From Fibrobacter sp. UBA4373 (GTDB taxonomy: Bacteria; Fibrobacterota; Fibrobacteria; Fibrobacterales; Fibrobacteraceae): a stretch of 19,521 nucleotides of DNA. The stretch covers positions 10,090-29,610 of the forward strand of contig DGSB01000076.1 in the NCBI GenBank assembly GCA_002390045.1, given 5' to 3'. The notes under the pieces are model-generated. The model was not told the DNA's origin, did no database searches, and saw only the letters and a list, made by a program, of their open reading frames with translations. Shown here piece after piece: positions 7,325-14,864 of this stretch; within the stretch, counting starts at the first letter, position 1, and every line of letters begins with the position of its first letter. The position numbers and the translations under genes were made by a program.

Positions 7325-9583
7325 ATGACAACTTTTTATGTGATTCTTGTGGCTTTGCTCTTGACCCTTGCCTTGTTTGACTTGTTTGTTGGGGTGAGCA
7401 ATGATGCGGTCAATTTCTTGAGCTCTGCGGTCGGCAGCAAAGCGTTCAAATTCAAAACGTTGCTGGTCTTTGCGGCAATCGGAGTCTTTTTCGGGGCAAC
7501 CTTTAGCAGCGGCATGATGGATATTGCAAGGCATGGTATTTACATGCCACAGTATTATACTTTTGCGGAACTCATGTGCGTGTTTGCGGCGGTGATGTTT
7601 ACCGACGTGGTTCTTTTGGATATCTTCAATACGCTAGGGATGCCGACTTCGACGACTGTTTCGATGGTCTTTGAATTGCTGGGGGCTTCTGTCGCGATTG
7701 CCTGTGTCAAAATTCTTGGCGATAGTACGTTGGATTTGGGAAATCTGATCAATACGGCCAAAGCGTTTACGGTGATTATGGGAATCTTCCTTTCGGTGAC
7801 GATTGCCTTTGTGGTGGGGCTTGTGGTGCAGTTTGTGACTCGCCTTGTGTTTTCTTTTGGCTACCGTAAAAATCTCCGGTTCTTTGTCGGAATTTTTGGA
7901 AGTATTTCCATGACCTCGATCTTTTACTTTATTTTGGTCAAGGGCTTAAAAAACATGAGCTTTATGGGAGATGGCTACAAAGCTTTTTTGGGGCAGTATG
8001 AAAATGAGCTGTTGCTCGGGATGCTTGGAGGATTTTTTGTCATTTGCCATCTTTTGCATGCGTTGAAAATCAATGTCTTGAAAATCATTATCGCCTTGGG
8101 AACGTTTTCGCTTGCGCTTGCTTTTGCGGGGAATGATTTGGTAAATTTTGTAGGTGTGCCTTTGACGAGCCTTTCGTCGTTGCAGCATTTGCTTGCGGAT
8201 GCGGGAAATCCGGCAGATTACAAGATGGCGTTTTTGCTCAAGTCCGAACCTGGGCAGTGGTATTTGTTGATGTTTGCCGGAATTACCATGGTGGCAGCTC
8301 TCGTATTTTCAAAGAAGGCGAAGAAGGTGGTGCAGACTTCGGTCTCGCTTGCTTCGCAGACATCTTCCGATGAAATCTTTGGAACCAATCCGGTGGCTCG
8401 CGCTCTTGTTCGCGGATCGAATGGGGTGGCAAAATTTATTTCGTCAAAGATTCCAGAAAGTTTTCGAAAAAAAATCGAAACTCGTTTTGATACAAAGCAG
8501 ATGATTTTGGAAGAAGACGGTGCCGCTTTTGACTTGTTGCGAGCTTGTGTGAATTTAATGCTTGCGAGCTCCTTGATTGCGCTGGGGACTTCGCTAAAAC
8601 TTCCGCTTTCGACGACTTATGTGACGTTCATGGTGGCGATGGGGACAAGCCTTGCGGACAGAGCGTGGAATCGGGAAACGGCCGTTTACCGCATCACGGG
8701 TGTGCTTTCCGTTATCGGTGGATGGTTTTTGACGGCTTTTGCCGCTTTCGCCAGCGCTTCGATGGTGGCGATTGTGCTTTACTTTGGCGGACTCCCGGTT
8801 ACATTTGCCCTGTTTGCGGTGGTGATTTTTGTCCTTGTTCGGTCAAATTTGAAGTATCGTGAAAATAAAAAGGATAAAACGGCAGAGCGTTTTGAAAAGA
8901 TCCTTGTCGCTGGGCCTGAAACTAAAGTTTACCCGCTCATTCGGGATTATAGTCGAGGCGAATGGAGCGAGGTTCTGCGTTGGAGTGCGGATTGCTATGA
9001 AAAAATCATTGTCGGATTTTTACGCGAAGATTTGGGTAAACTCAGGTCCGTTCACAAACAAATTAAGATTTTGAAAAAACACATTGAGCGAAACCGTCGC
9101 CATGGATCCCTCTGCTCGGAGCGCCTTGCGCAAGAAGATCTTGTTGTGAAGAATTTTTTCCTCTATCAGGCAAACGACTTTATGGGAGACGCTCTCTTTT
9201 GCCTGCAACAGATTTCATTCTCTTGCAAAAATCATGTGGATAACGCTTTTAGCCCCATCGAAGGCAATGACAAACGCAAAATCCTATTGCGTTCTGCGGT
9301 CCATGTGAAATCCTTGGTGGAAGAAACCGCGGACATGGTGGAAACGATGCAGTTTGATCGTTATGAATCGGTTCGCGACAAGCTCCGTGCGGAAGGTTCG
9401 AAAATTTTTAAGGAGCGTAAGGCAGAAATGATGCGGACGAATTCCGATAACATTCGTTCCGAAATGCTCTATTTAACTATTCTTTATGAGTCTTGGGCTT
9501 TGATTGATGCGGTCTGTTCCGTGGCCAAGGCGAGTAAGAAATTTTTGACAACTAAACCTCAAACCTTATCGGCGAGCATATGA
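7325..9583 (+). CDS. PiT-family inorganic phosphate transporter with PhoU/DUF47-like C-terminal domain
   Basis: 752 residues. The first ~510 are a polytopic membrane domain carrying both Pho4/PiT signature repeats: GVSNDAVNFL (about 23-32) with GMPTSTTVSM (about 105-114), and LKLPLSTTYVTFMVAMG (about 424-441). PiT proteins import phosphate, or metal-phosphate, using the ion gradient. Residues ~513-752 are soluble and helical (YSRGEWSEVLRWSADCYEKI, then ETADMVETMQFDRYESVRDKL) and resemble PhoU/DUF47 helical bundles, which elsewhere are separate proteins that modulate phosphate uptake or signalling. A TTG at 7322 is in frame, but the ATG at 7325 has GAGG at the right 5-base distance. The stop overlaps the response-regulator start (ATGA). 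The transporter family is clear; the tail assignment is less certain and rests on length and helical pattern. Confidence 0.9.
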   Translation: MTTFYVILVALLLTLALFDLFVGVSNDAVNFLSSAVGSKAFKFKTLLVFAAIGVFFGATFSSGMMDIARHGIYMPQYYTFAELMCVFAAVMFTDVVLLDIFNTLGMPTSTTVSMVFELLGASVAIACVKILGDSTLDLGNLINTAKAFTVIMGIFLSVTIAFVVGLVVQFVTRLVFSFGYRKNLRFFVGIFGSISMTSIFYFILVKGLKNMSFMGDGYKAFLGQYENELLLGMLGGFFVICHLLHALKINVLKIIIALGTFSLALAFAGNDLVNFVGVPLTSLSSLQHLLADAGNPADYKMAFLLKSEPGQWYLLMFAGITMVAALVFSKKAKKVVQTSVSLASQTSSDEIFGTNPVARALVRGSNGVAKFISSKIPESFRKKIETRFDTKQMILEEDGAAFDLLRACVNLMLASSLIALGTSLKLPLSTTYVTFMVAMGTSLADRAWNRETAVYRITGVLSVIGGWFLTAFAAFASASMVAIVLYFGGLPVTFALFAVVIFVLVRSNLKYRENKKDKTAERFEKILVAGPETKVYPLIRDYSRGEWSEVLRWSADCYEKIIVGFLREDLGKLRSVHKQIKILKKHIERNRRHGSLCSERLAQEDLVVKNFFLYQANDFMGDALFCLQQISFSCKNHVDNAFSPIEGNDKRKILLRSAVHVKSLVEETADMVETMQFDRYESVRDKLRAEGSKIFKERKAEMMRTNSDNIRSEMLYLTILYESWALIDAVCSVAKASKKFLTTKPQTLSASI

Positions 9584-10257
9584 TTTATATAGTAGAAGAT
9601 GACGCGGAAGTCCGTGAAATGGAAAGCTATGCCTTAAAAAGTAGTGGTTTTGAGGTAATGGCTTTCGACTGCGGAAAAGCGATGGATGAACAGTTAAAGA
9701 TAGCTGTTCCTGAACTGTTTATTTTGGACATCATGTTGCCGGGCGAAGATGGACTCAGCATTTTGAAACGACTCCGCGGTCAGGAAAATACGCAGAAGAT
9801 TCCGGTCATTATGCTTACCGCCAAAGGAACGGAACTGGACAAAGTTAAAGGATTGGACCTGGGTGCTGACGATTACTTGACCAAACCTTTTGGAATTCTT
9901 GAACTGATTTCTCGCGTGAGAGCCGTGCTGCGCCGTTTTAGAAAGGAAAGTTCTTCTCTTAGAGAATCGGCGAACCTTTCTTTGGGAGGTGTCTCCATCG
10001 ACGATCAGCGCCATACGGTTTCGGTAAATGAAACTCCGGTAGAGCTTACGTTCAAGGAATATGAACTTTTGAAACTTTTAATTGCGCATCCGGGAATCGT
10101 CTTTTCGAGGCAGCAGATTTTGGAAAAAATCTGGGGTATAGGCTTTGATATGGACACGAGAACCGTGGACATGCATGTGAAAACATTGCGGCAAAAACTC
10201 GGCGGACAGGCTTTTGTGATTCAGACCGTTCGAAATGTGGGGTATAAGGCGGAATGA
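9580..10257 (+). CDS. phoB: OmpR/PhoB-family response regulator
   Basis: 225 residues with a receiver domain then a winged-helix DNA-binding domain. In the receiver, Asp7-Asp8 are the acidic pocket, Asp50 (LFILDIMLPG) is the expected phosphorylation site, Thr80 (VIMLTAKG) and Lys102 (YLTKPFG) complete the active site. The C-terminal domain (about 132-225) carries ELTFKEYELLKLLIAHPG and RTVDMHVKTLRQKL, and ends VRNVGYKAE as in PhoB/OmpR proteins. The start overlaps the transporter stop by 4 bases and the stop overlaps the kinase start by 4 bases, so all three are one translationally coupled operon. The name phoB rests on the phosphate transporter next door and the TGTAAA repeats upstream, not on sequence alone. 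Another OmpR-type role is possible. Confidence 0.9.
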   Translation: MIYIVEDDAEVREMESYALKSSGFEVMAFDCGKAMDEQLKIAVPELFILDIMLPGEDGLSILKRLRGQENTQKIPVIMLTAKGTELDKVKGLDLGADDYLTKPFGILELISRVRAVLRRFRKESSSLRESANLSLGGVSIDDQRHTVSVNETPVELTFKEYELLKLLIAHPGIVFSRQQILEKIWGIGFDMDTRTVDMHVKTLRQKLGGQAFVIQTVRNVGYKAE

Positions 10258-11597
10258 AAAACAGTATTCGATTTAGCTTGATTTACGTCGGGGTTTTGGC
10301 GGCTCTTTTTGCCGTGTATTTTACCTCGCGCGTTTTTGAAAAAGAAATGACCGAACAATTGAAACGGGATTTGCGCGAAACGGTTCATCTCGTGTCGGTA
10401 GCGTATAACCATCTGGATTCCTTGCCGTTATTTGCAAGCGATAGTCTGCGGATTACGCTGATCGATGCCTCGGGAAATATTTTGTACGACAGTGACGCGG
10501 AAGCGGCGAAAATGGAAAATCACAAAAATCGCCCTGAAGTCGTGACGGCCTTTTCGAATGGTTTTGGCGAAGACTTTCGCTATTCGGTAACGGTGAATGC
10601 GAATGAATTCTACTGTGCGGAACGTTTAAACGATGGTAACGTTTTAAGACTCAGTCGGCAGCAGGCGAGTCTACATGAAGCGTTTTCCAAGACCATGCCG
10701 TATTTGATTTCTTTACTTTTGGCGATTATCCTTGCGGCTATTTTGCTCGCCTTTGTTTTGGGGCGTTTCTTTGTTCGGCCGATCCAGAGGCTCGCCCAGA
10801 ACCTGGGACAGCCTGAGCTGATGGACGATGAAAGCGTTTATCCCGAAATCGCTCCGCTTGTGAAAACAATTCGCGAACAGAACCGCGAACTGCAACAGAC
10901 CGTGGAACAGCTTTCGAATGAAAAGCTTAAAACGGAACAGATGCGCGATGAATTTACGGCCAACGCTTCGCATGAGCTGAAAACCCCGCTGACGTCCATT
11001 TCGGGCTATGCGGAGCTGATTGAAAACGGTATGGCGAAGCCCGAAGATGTCAAAGGTTTTGCCGGAAAAATTCACAAGGAAGCAAATCGCCTGCTTTCGA
11101 TTGCAAATGACATCATGACGCTTTCAAAGCTCGACGCATCAGAAACTTCTTTGGATTTGAAAGAATCGGTGAGCTTAGAAAAAGTCGCCCTGAGCTGTAT
11201 CGAGGAACTTTCCTTGGCTGCAAGCAAGAAAAAGGTGCGGATGGCATTTGATAGCAAAAGCGACGAAGAAATTTCGGGTAATTCCCGGTTGCTTTTTGAA
11301 ATGTTTTACAACTTGATTGATAACGCGATCCGTTATACGGAAGAAGGCGGAAGTGTGCTGGTTCAGGTCGAAGGGAAAAACTTTATCGTGAAGGATACGG
11401 GCATTGGGATTCCCGAAGAGAATCAACCGCGGATCTTTGAACGCTTTTATCGCGTGGATAAAAGCCGTTCCAAGGCGACGGGGGGAACGGGCCTTGGACT
11501 TGCGATCGTGAAACACATTGCGGAAGTCCATGGGGCAAATATTGTATTGCATTCGAAGGTCGGCGTGGGAACCGAAATCCGCGTTCAATTTCCGTAA
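10254..11597 (+). CDS. phoR: PhoR-type sensor histidine kinase
   Basis: 447 residues: a first membrane helix at about 7-24, an extracytoplasmic segment of about 120 residues, and a second helix at about 149-171. The catalytic core follows: H-box ANASHELKTPLTSISGYAEL with phosphoacceptor His240, N-box YNLIDNAIRYTEEG, and G-boxes DTGIGIPEENQPRIFERFYR and GTGLGLAIVKHIAE. The extracytoplasmic part contains ITLIDASGNILYDSDAE and MENHKNRPEV, which resembles the sensor segment of Gram-positive PhoR/WalK-type kinases. There is room for only a short linker or HAMP-like segment after the second helix and no room for the cytoplasmic PAS domain of Escherichia coli PhoR. It should phosphorylate the regulator encoded just upstream. 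The gene ends 20 bases before a strong terminator hairpin. Confidence 0.9.
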   Translation: MKNSIRFSLIYVGVLAALFAVYFTSRVFEKEMTEQLKRDLRETVHLVSVAYNHLDSLPLFASDSLRITLIDASGNILYDSDAEAAKMENHKNRPEVVTAFSNGFGEDFRYSVTVNANEFYCAERLNDGNVLRLSRQQASLHEAFSKTMPYLISLLLAIILAAILLAFVLGRFFVRPIQRLAQNLGQPELMDDESVYPEIAPLVKTIREQNRELQQTVEQLSNEKLKTEQMRDEFTANASHELKTPLTSISGYAELIENGMAKPEDVKGFAGKIHKEANRLLSIANDIMTLSKLDASETSLDLKESVSLEKVALSCIEELSLAASKKKVRMAFDSKSDEEISGNSRLLFEMFYNLIDNAIRYTEEGGSVLVQVEGKNFIVKDTGIGIPEENQPRIFERFYRVDKSRSKATGGTGLGLAIVKHIAEVHGANIVLHSKVGVGTEIRVQFP

Positions 11598-11612
11598 TTT
11601 TTGAATTCAAAA

Positions 11613-11642
11613 GAAAAAGCTCCGCTGTATGCGGAGCTCTTT
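11613..11642. terminator. Bidirectional terminator between phoR and argF
   Basis: AGCTCCGC pairs perfectly with GCGGAGCT around a TGTAT loop. The stem is flanked by GAAAA on the left and CTTTT on the right, so it can terminate the phosphate operon on the plus strand and argF on the minus strand. The two genes converge here. Confidence 0.9.
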
Positions 11643-11658
11643 TGTGAATTTCGAAAGA

Positions 11659-12612
11659 TTACTTGCCGAGTTCGGAAGTCGGCGTCATCAACTGCCAGAG
11701 CACAGCCTTGTGAGCGTGCAGACGGTTTTCCGCTTCTTCGAAGGAGAGGTTCACCTTGAGGTTGTCCATCACGGAGTCCGTAATTTCTTCGCCACGGTGA
11801 GCCGGGAGGCAGTGGCTTACCTTGCAGTGAGCCGGAGCGAGCTTTAAAAGATCGTCATTAATCTGGAACGGGAGGAAGTGGCTCTGCTTGGAGTCCTTTT
11901 CGCCTTCCTGACCCATGGAGACCCAGACGTCGCTGTAAAGGATATCTGCATCCTTGACGGCTTCCTTCGGATCGTTGAAAACGCGATACTGCGTACCGTG
12001 CTGCTTGAAGAACGGCTGCATTTCGTCGATAACGTTCTTCGGCTGTTCAAATCCCTTCGGGCATGCGAGCGTGAAGTTCATGCCGAGTTTTGCACAAAGG
12101 ACGAGGAACGAATTGGCGACGTTGTTGCCGTCACCGATAAAGGCGATCGTCTTGCCCTTGAAATCGCCGACCTGTTCCTTGATGGTCTGGGCGAAAGCAA
12201 ATGCCTGGCATGGATGAGAGTCGTCGGTCAAGGCGTTCACGACCGGAATGTTACCGTATTCGGCGAGCTTTTCGACGAGTTCCTGCTTGAAGCAGCGAAC
12301 AACGAGAGCATTAACCCAGCGGGAAAGGCACGTGGCAACGTCATGGACGCTTTCACGCTTGCCGAGACCAATGGAATCCGGAGCGAGCAGAACAGCGGCA
12401 CCGCCGAGCTGGTGAATGCCAACCTGGAAAGTCGTAATGGTGCGGAGAGAAGGTTTTTCAAAGAACATGCCAATCGTCTGGCCATGGAAACGGTCAGAGA
12501 ATTGTCCGTTATGGACTTCCTTTTTAAGGCGCATAGCAATGTCGACCGTTTCGAGGATGCGTTCCTCGCTCCAGTCGGCGAGACGTAAAAGATGACGGTT
12601 TTTATCGATCAT
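11659..12612 (-). CDS. argF: Ornithine carbamoyltransferase
   Basis: 317 residues, normal for the anabolic enzyme that joins ornithine and carbamoyl phosphate to give citrulline in arginine synthesis. The carbamoyl-phosphate motif is at 51-60 (FEKPSLRTIT), followed by HPCQ at 133-136, VWVSMGQE with the SMG ornithine loop at 232-234, and HCLPAHRGEE with the catalytic-site Cys268. At the normal STRTR motif this protein has SLRTI: Arg57 and Thr58 are kept but Thr56 is Leu and Arg59 is Ile. An open frame extends upstream to 12693, but the extra 27 residues are low-complexity and the ATG at 12612 has AAGGA 8 bases before it. It has its own candidate promoter and a structured leader rather than clearly sharing the operon upstream. 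Confidence 0.95.
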   Translation of the reverse strand: MIDKNRHLLRLADWSEERILETVDIAMRLKKEVHNGQFSDRFHGQTIGMFFEKPSLRTITTFQVGIHQLGGAAVLLAPDSIGLGKRESVHDVATCLSRWVNALVVRCFKQELVEKLAEYGNIPVVNALTDDSHPCQAFAFAQTIKEQVGDFKGKTIAFIGDGNNVANSFLVLCAKLGMNFTLACPKGFEQPKNVIDEMQPFFKQHGTQYRVFNDPKEAVKDADILYSDVWVSMGQEGEKDSKQSHFLPFQINDDLLKLAPAHCKVSHCLPAHRGEEITDSVMDNLKVNLSFEEAENRLHAHKAVLWQLMTPTSELGK

Positions 12613-12641
12613 TGAGAGTTCCTTCTTTTCCCGGGAAAAAC

Positions 12642-12677
12642 AAAAAAACCGGTCCAAAAACTTTTTGGGCGGGTTTT
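12642..12677 (-). terminator. Terminator-like hairpin inside the argF leader
   Basis: On the minus strand AAACCCGCCCAAAAA pairs, with two mismatches, with TTTTTGGACCGGTTT and runs into seven T. It lies 30 bases before the argF start and downstream of a candidate promoter. It can be read either as the terminator of the HAD gene operon ending at 12742 or as an attenuator in the argF leader. Confidence 0.6.
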
Positions 12678-12681
12678 GCTT

Positions 12682-12701
12682 CCCCCTAACCATTAGGGAG
12701 A
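12682..12701 (-). promoter_or_regulatory. Small stem-loop in the argF leader
   Basis: On the minus strand TCCCTAA and TTAGGGG pair around a 3-base TGG loop, immediately after the predicted transcript start and 4 bases before the terminator-like hairpin. Two successive hairpins suggest a regulated leader. No known arginine or ArgR-box motif is recognised. Confidence 0.4.
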
Positions 12702-12711
12702 TGACTAATTT

Positions 12712-12717
12712 AGTATA
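12712..12717 (-). promoter_or_regulatory. Candidate -10 element for argF
   Basis: TATACT on the minus strand matches the -10 consensus at 5 of 6 positions. It lies 25 bases after the stop of the HAD-family gene and about 100 bases before the argF ATG. A matching -35 is not clear: TTGCCA is present but only 13 bases away. Confidence 0.4.
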
Positions 12718-12741
12718 AATTCGACAATTTTGGCAAGCTAT

Positions 12742-13605
12742 TTAAAGCTTATCGAGATAATATGTGGGTCGAATTTTCAAGAATTTTTCGTCTGCGGAAA
12801 GCTCGGAGGCGGGCTGATTTCTCCCGATAATCAGCGCTGCGTCGATCCCTGCATTCATTGCGCCGCCGATATCGGTCGCAAGAGTATCTCCGATCATCAC
12901 GGTTTTCATTTTTCGGGGAAGAGAGGCTATCGCCTTGTCGAACAGCGATTTGAAAGGTTTCCCGAAGTAGAAAGTCTCCGGATGGGCCTCTAGGTAAAGG
13001 CGGTGCGCGTAACAGCCTGAAACGCCTTCACGAGGCGTGTTGATGCGGGGCGCCCAGGCGTCCGGATTCAAAACGATCATTTTTGCTCCAGGACGACGGA
13101 GAATTTTTAACGCATCTTCAAAAAGGTGCTCTTCTTTGCCGGTTGCCGAAACAATGACTGTGTTTTCGGATGGATTCTCTGAAATTCGGACGCCACCTTT
13201 TTCTACAAAATGAGCCCCGTTGGGGCGTCCAATGTAAAAGGCTTCGCGGATGCCCATCTTTTGGGCGAAAGGCGCAAACAGATCGCCCGAGGAAAGAATT
13301 TCTGACGCTTCAAATGGAATCTGCATGCGGGCAAGGCTTTCGATCATCCGCGGTATGGACGTAGATGCTGCGTTTGTCACGAGTCTCATCGGCTTTCCGG
13401 AGGAACGGACCTTGTTATACATTTCGACGGCGCCCGGGTAAAGGTATTCGTTCTGGCAATAGAACGTACCAAAAGCGTCAAAGAAAAAGGCTTCGTAATT
13501 TTCGATCAAAAAATCTAACGAAACGGACTTCGTTTCGTTCTGCATCGGCTTAAATTTTCCAACTTCAAAATAATGGGCGTAGATTTCGCGCTCAAATGAT
13601 TCCAT
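12742..13605 (-). CDS. HAD-superfamily hydrolase, NagD-like (class IIA)
   Basis: 287 residues with HAD motifs in order: motif I FFFDAFGTFY (Asp43), motif II LVTNAAST (Thr77-Asn78), a YFGKPFKSLFDKA segment with the conserved lysine, and motif IV MIGDTLATDIGGAMNAG. The cap insert between motifs II and III and the GKP segment are typical of class IIA (NagD-like) phosphatases. Motif I is unusual: the second catalytic Asp of DxD is Phe45, so ordinary phosphatase chemistry may be impaired or the substrate different. The ATG at 13605 directly follows the stop codon of the upstream gene with no spacer, so translation is probably coupled. An internal ATG at 13545 is an alternative start that would remove 20 poorly conserved residues. 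It is the last gene of a four-gene operon; the substrate is unknown. Confidence 0.85.
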   Translation of the reverse strand: MESFEREIYAHYFEVGKFKPMQNETKSVSLDFLIENYEAFFFDAFGTFYCQNEYLYPGAVEMYNKVRSSGKPMRLVTNAASTSIPRMIESLARMQIPFEASEILSSGDLFAPFAQKMGIREAFYIGRPNGAHFVEKGGVRISENPSENTVIVSATGKEEHLFEDALKILRRPGAKMIVLNPDAWAPRINTPREGVSGCYAHRLYLEAHPETFYFGKPFKSLFDKAIASLPRKMKTVMIGDTLATDIGGAMNAGIDAALIIGRNQPASELSADEKFLKIRPTYYLDKL

Positions 13606-14856
13606 CTAATTTGAATTCCTTTTGATTCCCCAGATTTGTGCGGAGTTCTTGTCGATGTCGCTTTTCCAGAGGGTTTTGTCTTTGTAACGGACTTGGACAA
13701 AAATTTTGGCGAGATAGGCGCCGGTCGCGACGGCGGAACGGTCGTTCGCCATCAGATTCCATTTGAGGAAGAATGTTTGCGGGTGATCGAGGCAATTTCC
13801 TTGCGGGAAAAAAGAATCCGAGCATTTTGTGGTGGAAGAAACGCTCGTAACATAGTTTCCCGTGTTTGTGTAAAGGCGTAATGAAATTTGGATGGAAATG
13901 TCGCTTGGCAAAACCGGGTCGGAAGAAATCCCTGCGATTTCTTGAACAAATTCTTGGAAGTCTTTGCCGCCGAGGTCAAATGCGATTCCGAGTTCTGAAG
14001 ACAGAGGGCGGTGGGCCGATGTGTCGGCGAAAATGCGCTCGAAAATAGGAATATTCGATCGGGATTTGGAATCGTCTACGTAGGCGAGTGAATTTGTACG
14101 AACCTGAAAAGGATATGTGCCAGAAATCTTTGCGAATGGGGAATTTTCTAAGGATGAATTTTGCGAAGAATCGTGTACGGCTCCTGCGAGAATTCGGACG
14201 CTATCGCGTGGCAAAGGAAGCCCTTGTCCCGCATTCCAAATGAGCCGAACGGTGGAATGGTCTTCGCTCCATTCCACTTTGGTTGCCGAAATCGTCTGTA
14301 TCGAACCGTTGTGCTTATATTCTAAAAAATCCGCATTGGGAGTGGATTCAAAAACAGGCTCCGAAAAGCGGACTTTTAAGGAATCCTTTCCCGTCGCATG
14401 GTGGGAAAGGTATGCACTTTCTACAATCGGAGAAATTTTTTCCCGCATGGGAATCGGCATTTGGGACGAATTGGCAAAATAAATTCTTGCCGTTTGCGAA
14501 CTCAAACCTAAAACCGTTTTGGAGGCGATATTCTTTTTTTCCGAAAGGTCGAGAATAATCGAATTGCTATGCGTGGAGTCAAAAGGAATTGCGGTGCCCG
14601 GATAGCTCAGAGTCTTTGAAATTCCATTCGAATCCGGCCAGTCAATTTCCAAACGGGCGACTGTCGAATCGAGATATTCCCGGGAAAGGTTTCCTAGGAA
14701 GACGATTTCGACCTGGTCCATCTTTCCGTCGCCATTCACGTCCTTAAAGAAATTCTTGGATGTAGACGGGGGAATCGGACTTTGGATAAATGCAGAATAC
14801 CCGAATGCCGAAAGCATTCCGCAGAGAATGAGCATATTCCGAAATCCGATTTTCAT
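13606..14856 (-). CDS. Exported protein with EF-hand-like loop and Ig/FlgD-like segments, function unknown
   Basis: 416 residues starting with a signal peptide (MKIGFRNMLILCGMLSAFGYSA). Residues 39-50 form a calcium-type loop, DVNGDGKMDQVE, matching DxNxDGxxDxxE as in dockerin and EF-hand loops. A middle part (LKVRFSEPV, then VEWSEDHSTVRLIW) looks like bacterial Ig-like domains of the SbsA/Big_5 type. The C-terminal part (ISLRLYTNTGNYVTSVSS and FLKWNLMANDRSAVATGAYLAKIFV) resembles FlgD-like Ig modules common in surface proteins of Fibrobacterota and Bacteroidota. The ATG at 14856 has AAAGG 6 bases upstream and lies 8 bases after the acidic protein's stop. It is a plain secreted structural or binding protein by appearance; no enzyme motif was seen. 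Sitting between cytoplasmic-looking genes is odd. Confidence 0.8.
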   Translation of the reverse strand: MKIGFRNMLILCGMLSAFGYSAFIQSPIPPSTSKNFFKDVNGDGKMDQVEIVFLGNLSREYLDSTVARLEIDWPDSNGISKTLSYPGTAIPFDSTHSNSIILDLSEKKNIASKTVLGLSSQTARIYFANSSQMPIPMREKISPIVESAYLSHHATGKDSLKVRFSEPVFESTPNADFLEYKHNGSIQTISATKVEWSEDHSTVRLIWNAGQGLPLPRDSVRILAGAVHDSSQNSSLENSPFAKISGTYPFQVRTNSLAYVDDSKSRSNIPIFERIFADTSAHRPLSSELGIAFDLGGKDFQEFVQEIAGISSDPVLPSDISIQISLRLYTNTGNYVTSVSSTTKCSDSFFPQGNCLDHPQTFFLKWNLMANDRSAVATGAYLAKIFVQVRYKDKTLWKSDIDKNSAQIWGIKRNSN

Positions 14857-14864
14857 GTTCGCCT

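Noticed and set aside
11878..12588. A 236-codon plus-strand open frame opposite argF
   Set aside because: argF motifs are complete on the minus strand, and the opposite frame has no recognisable features.
12613..12693. An N-terminal extension of ArgF starting at 12693
   Set aside because: The extra residues overlap the terminator-like hairpin, have no family similarity, and the ATG at 12612 has the ribosome site.
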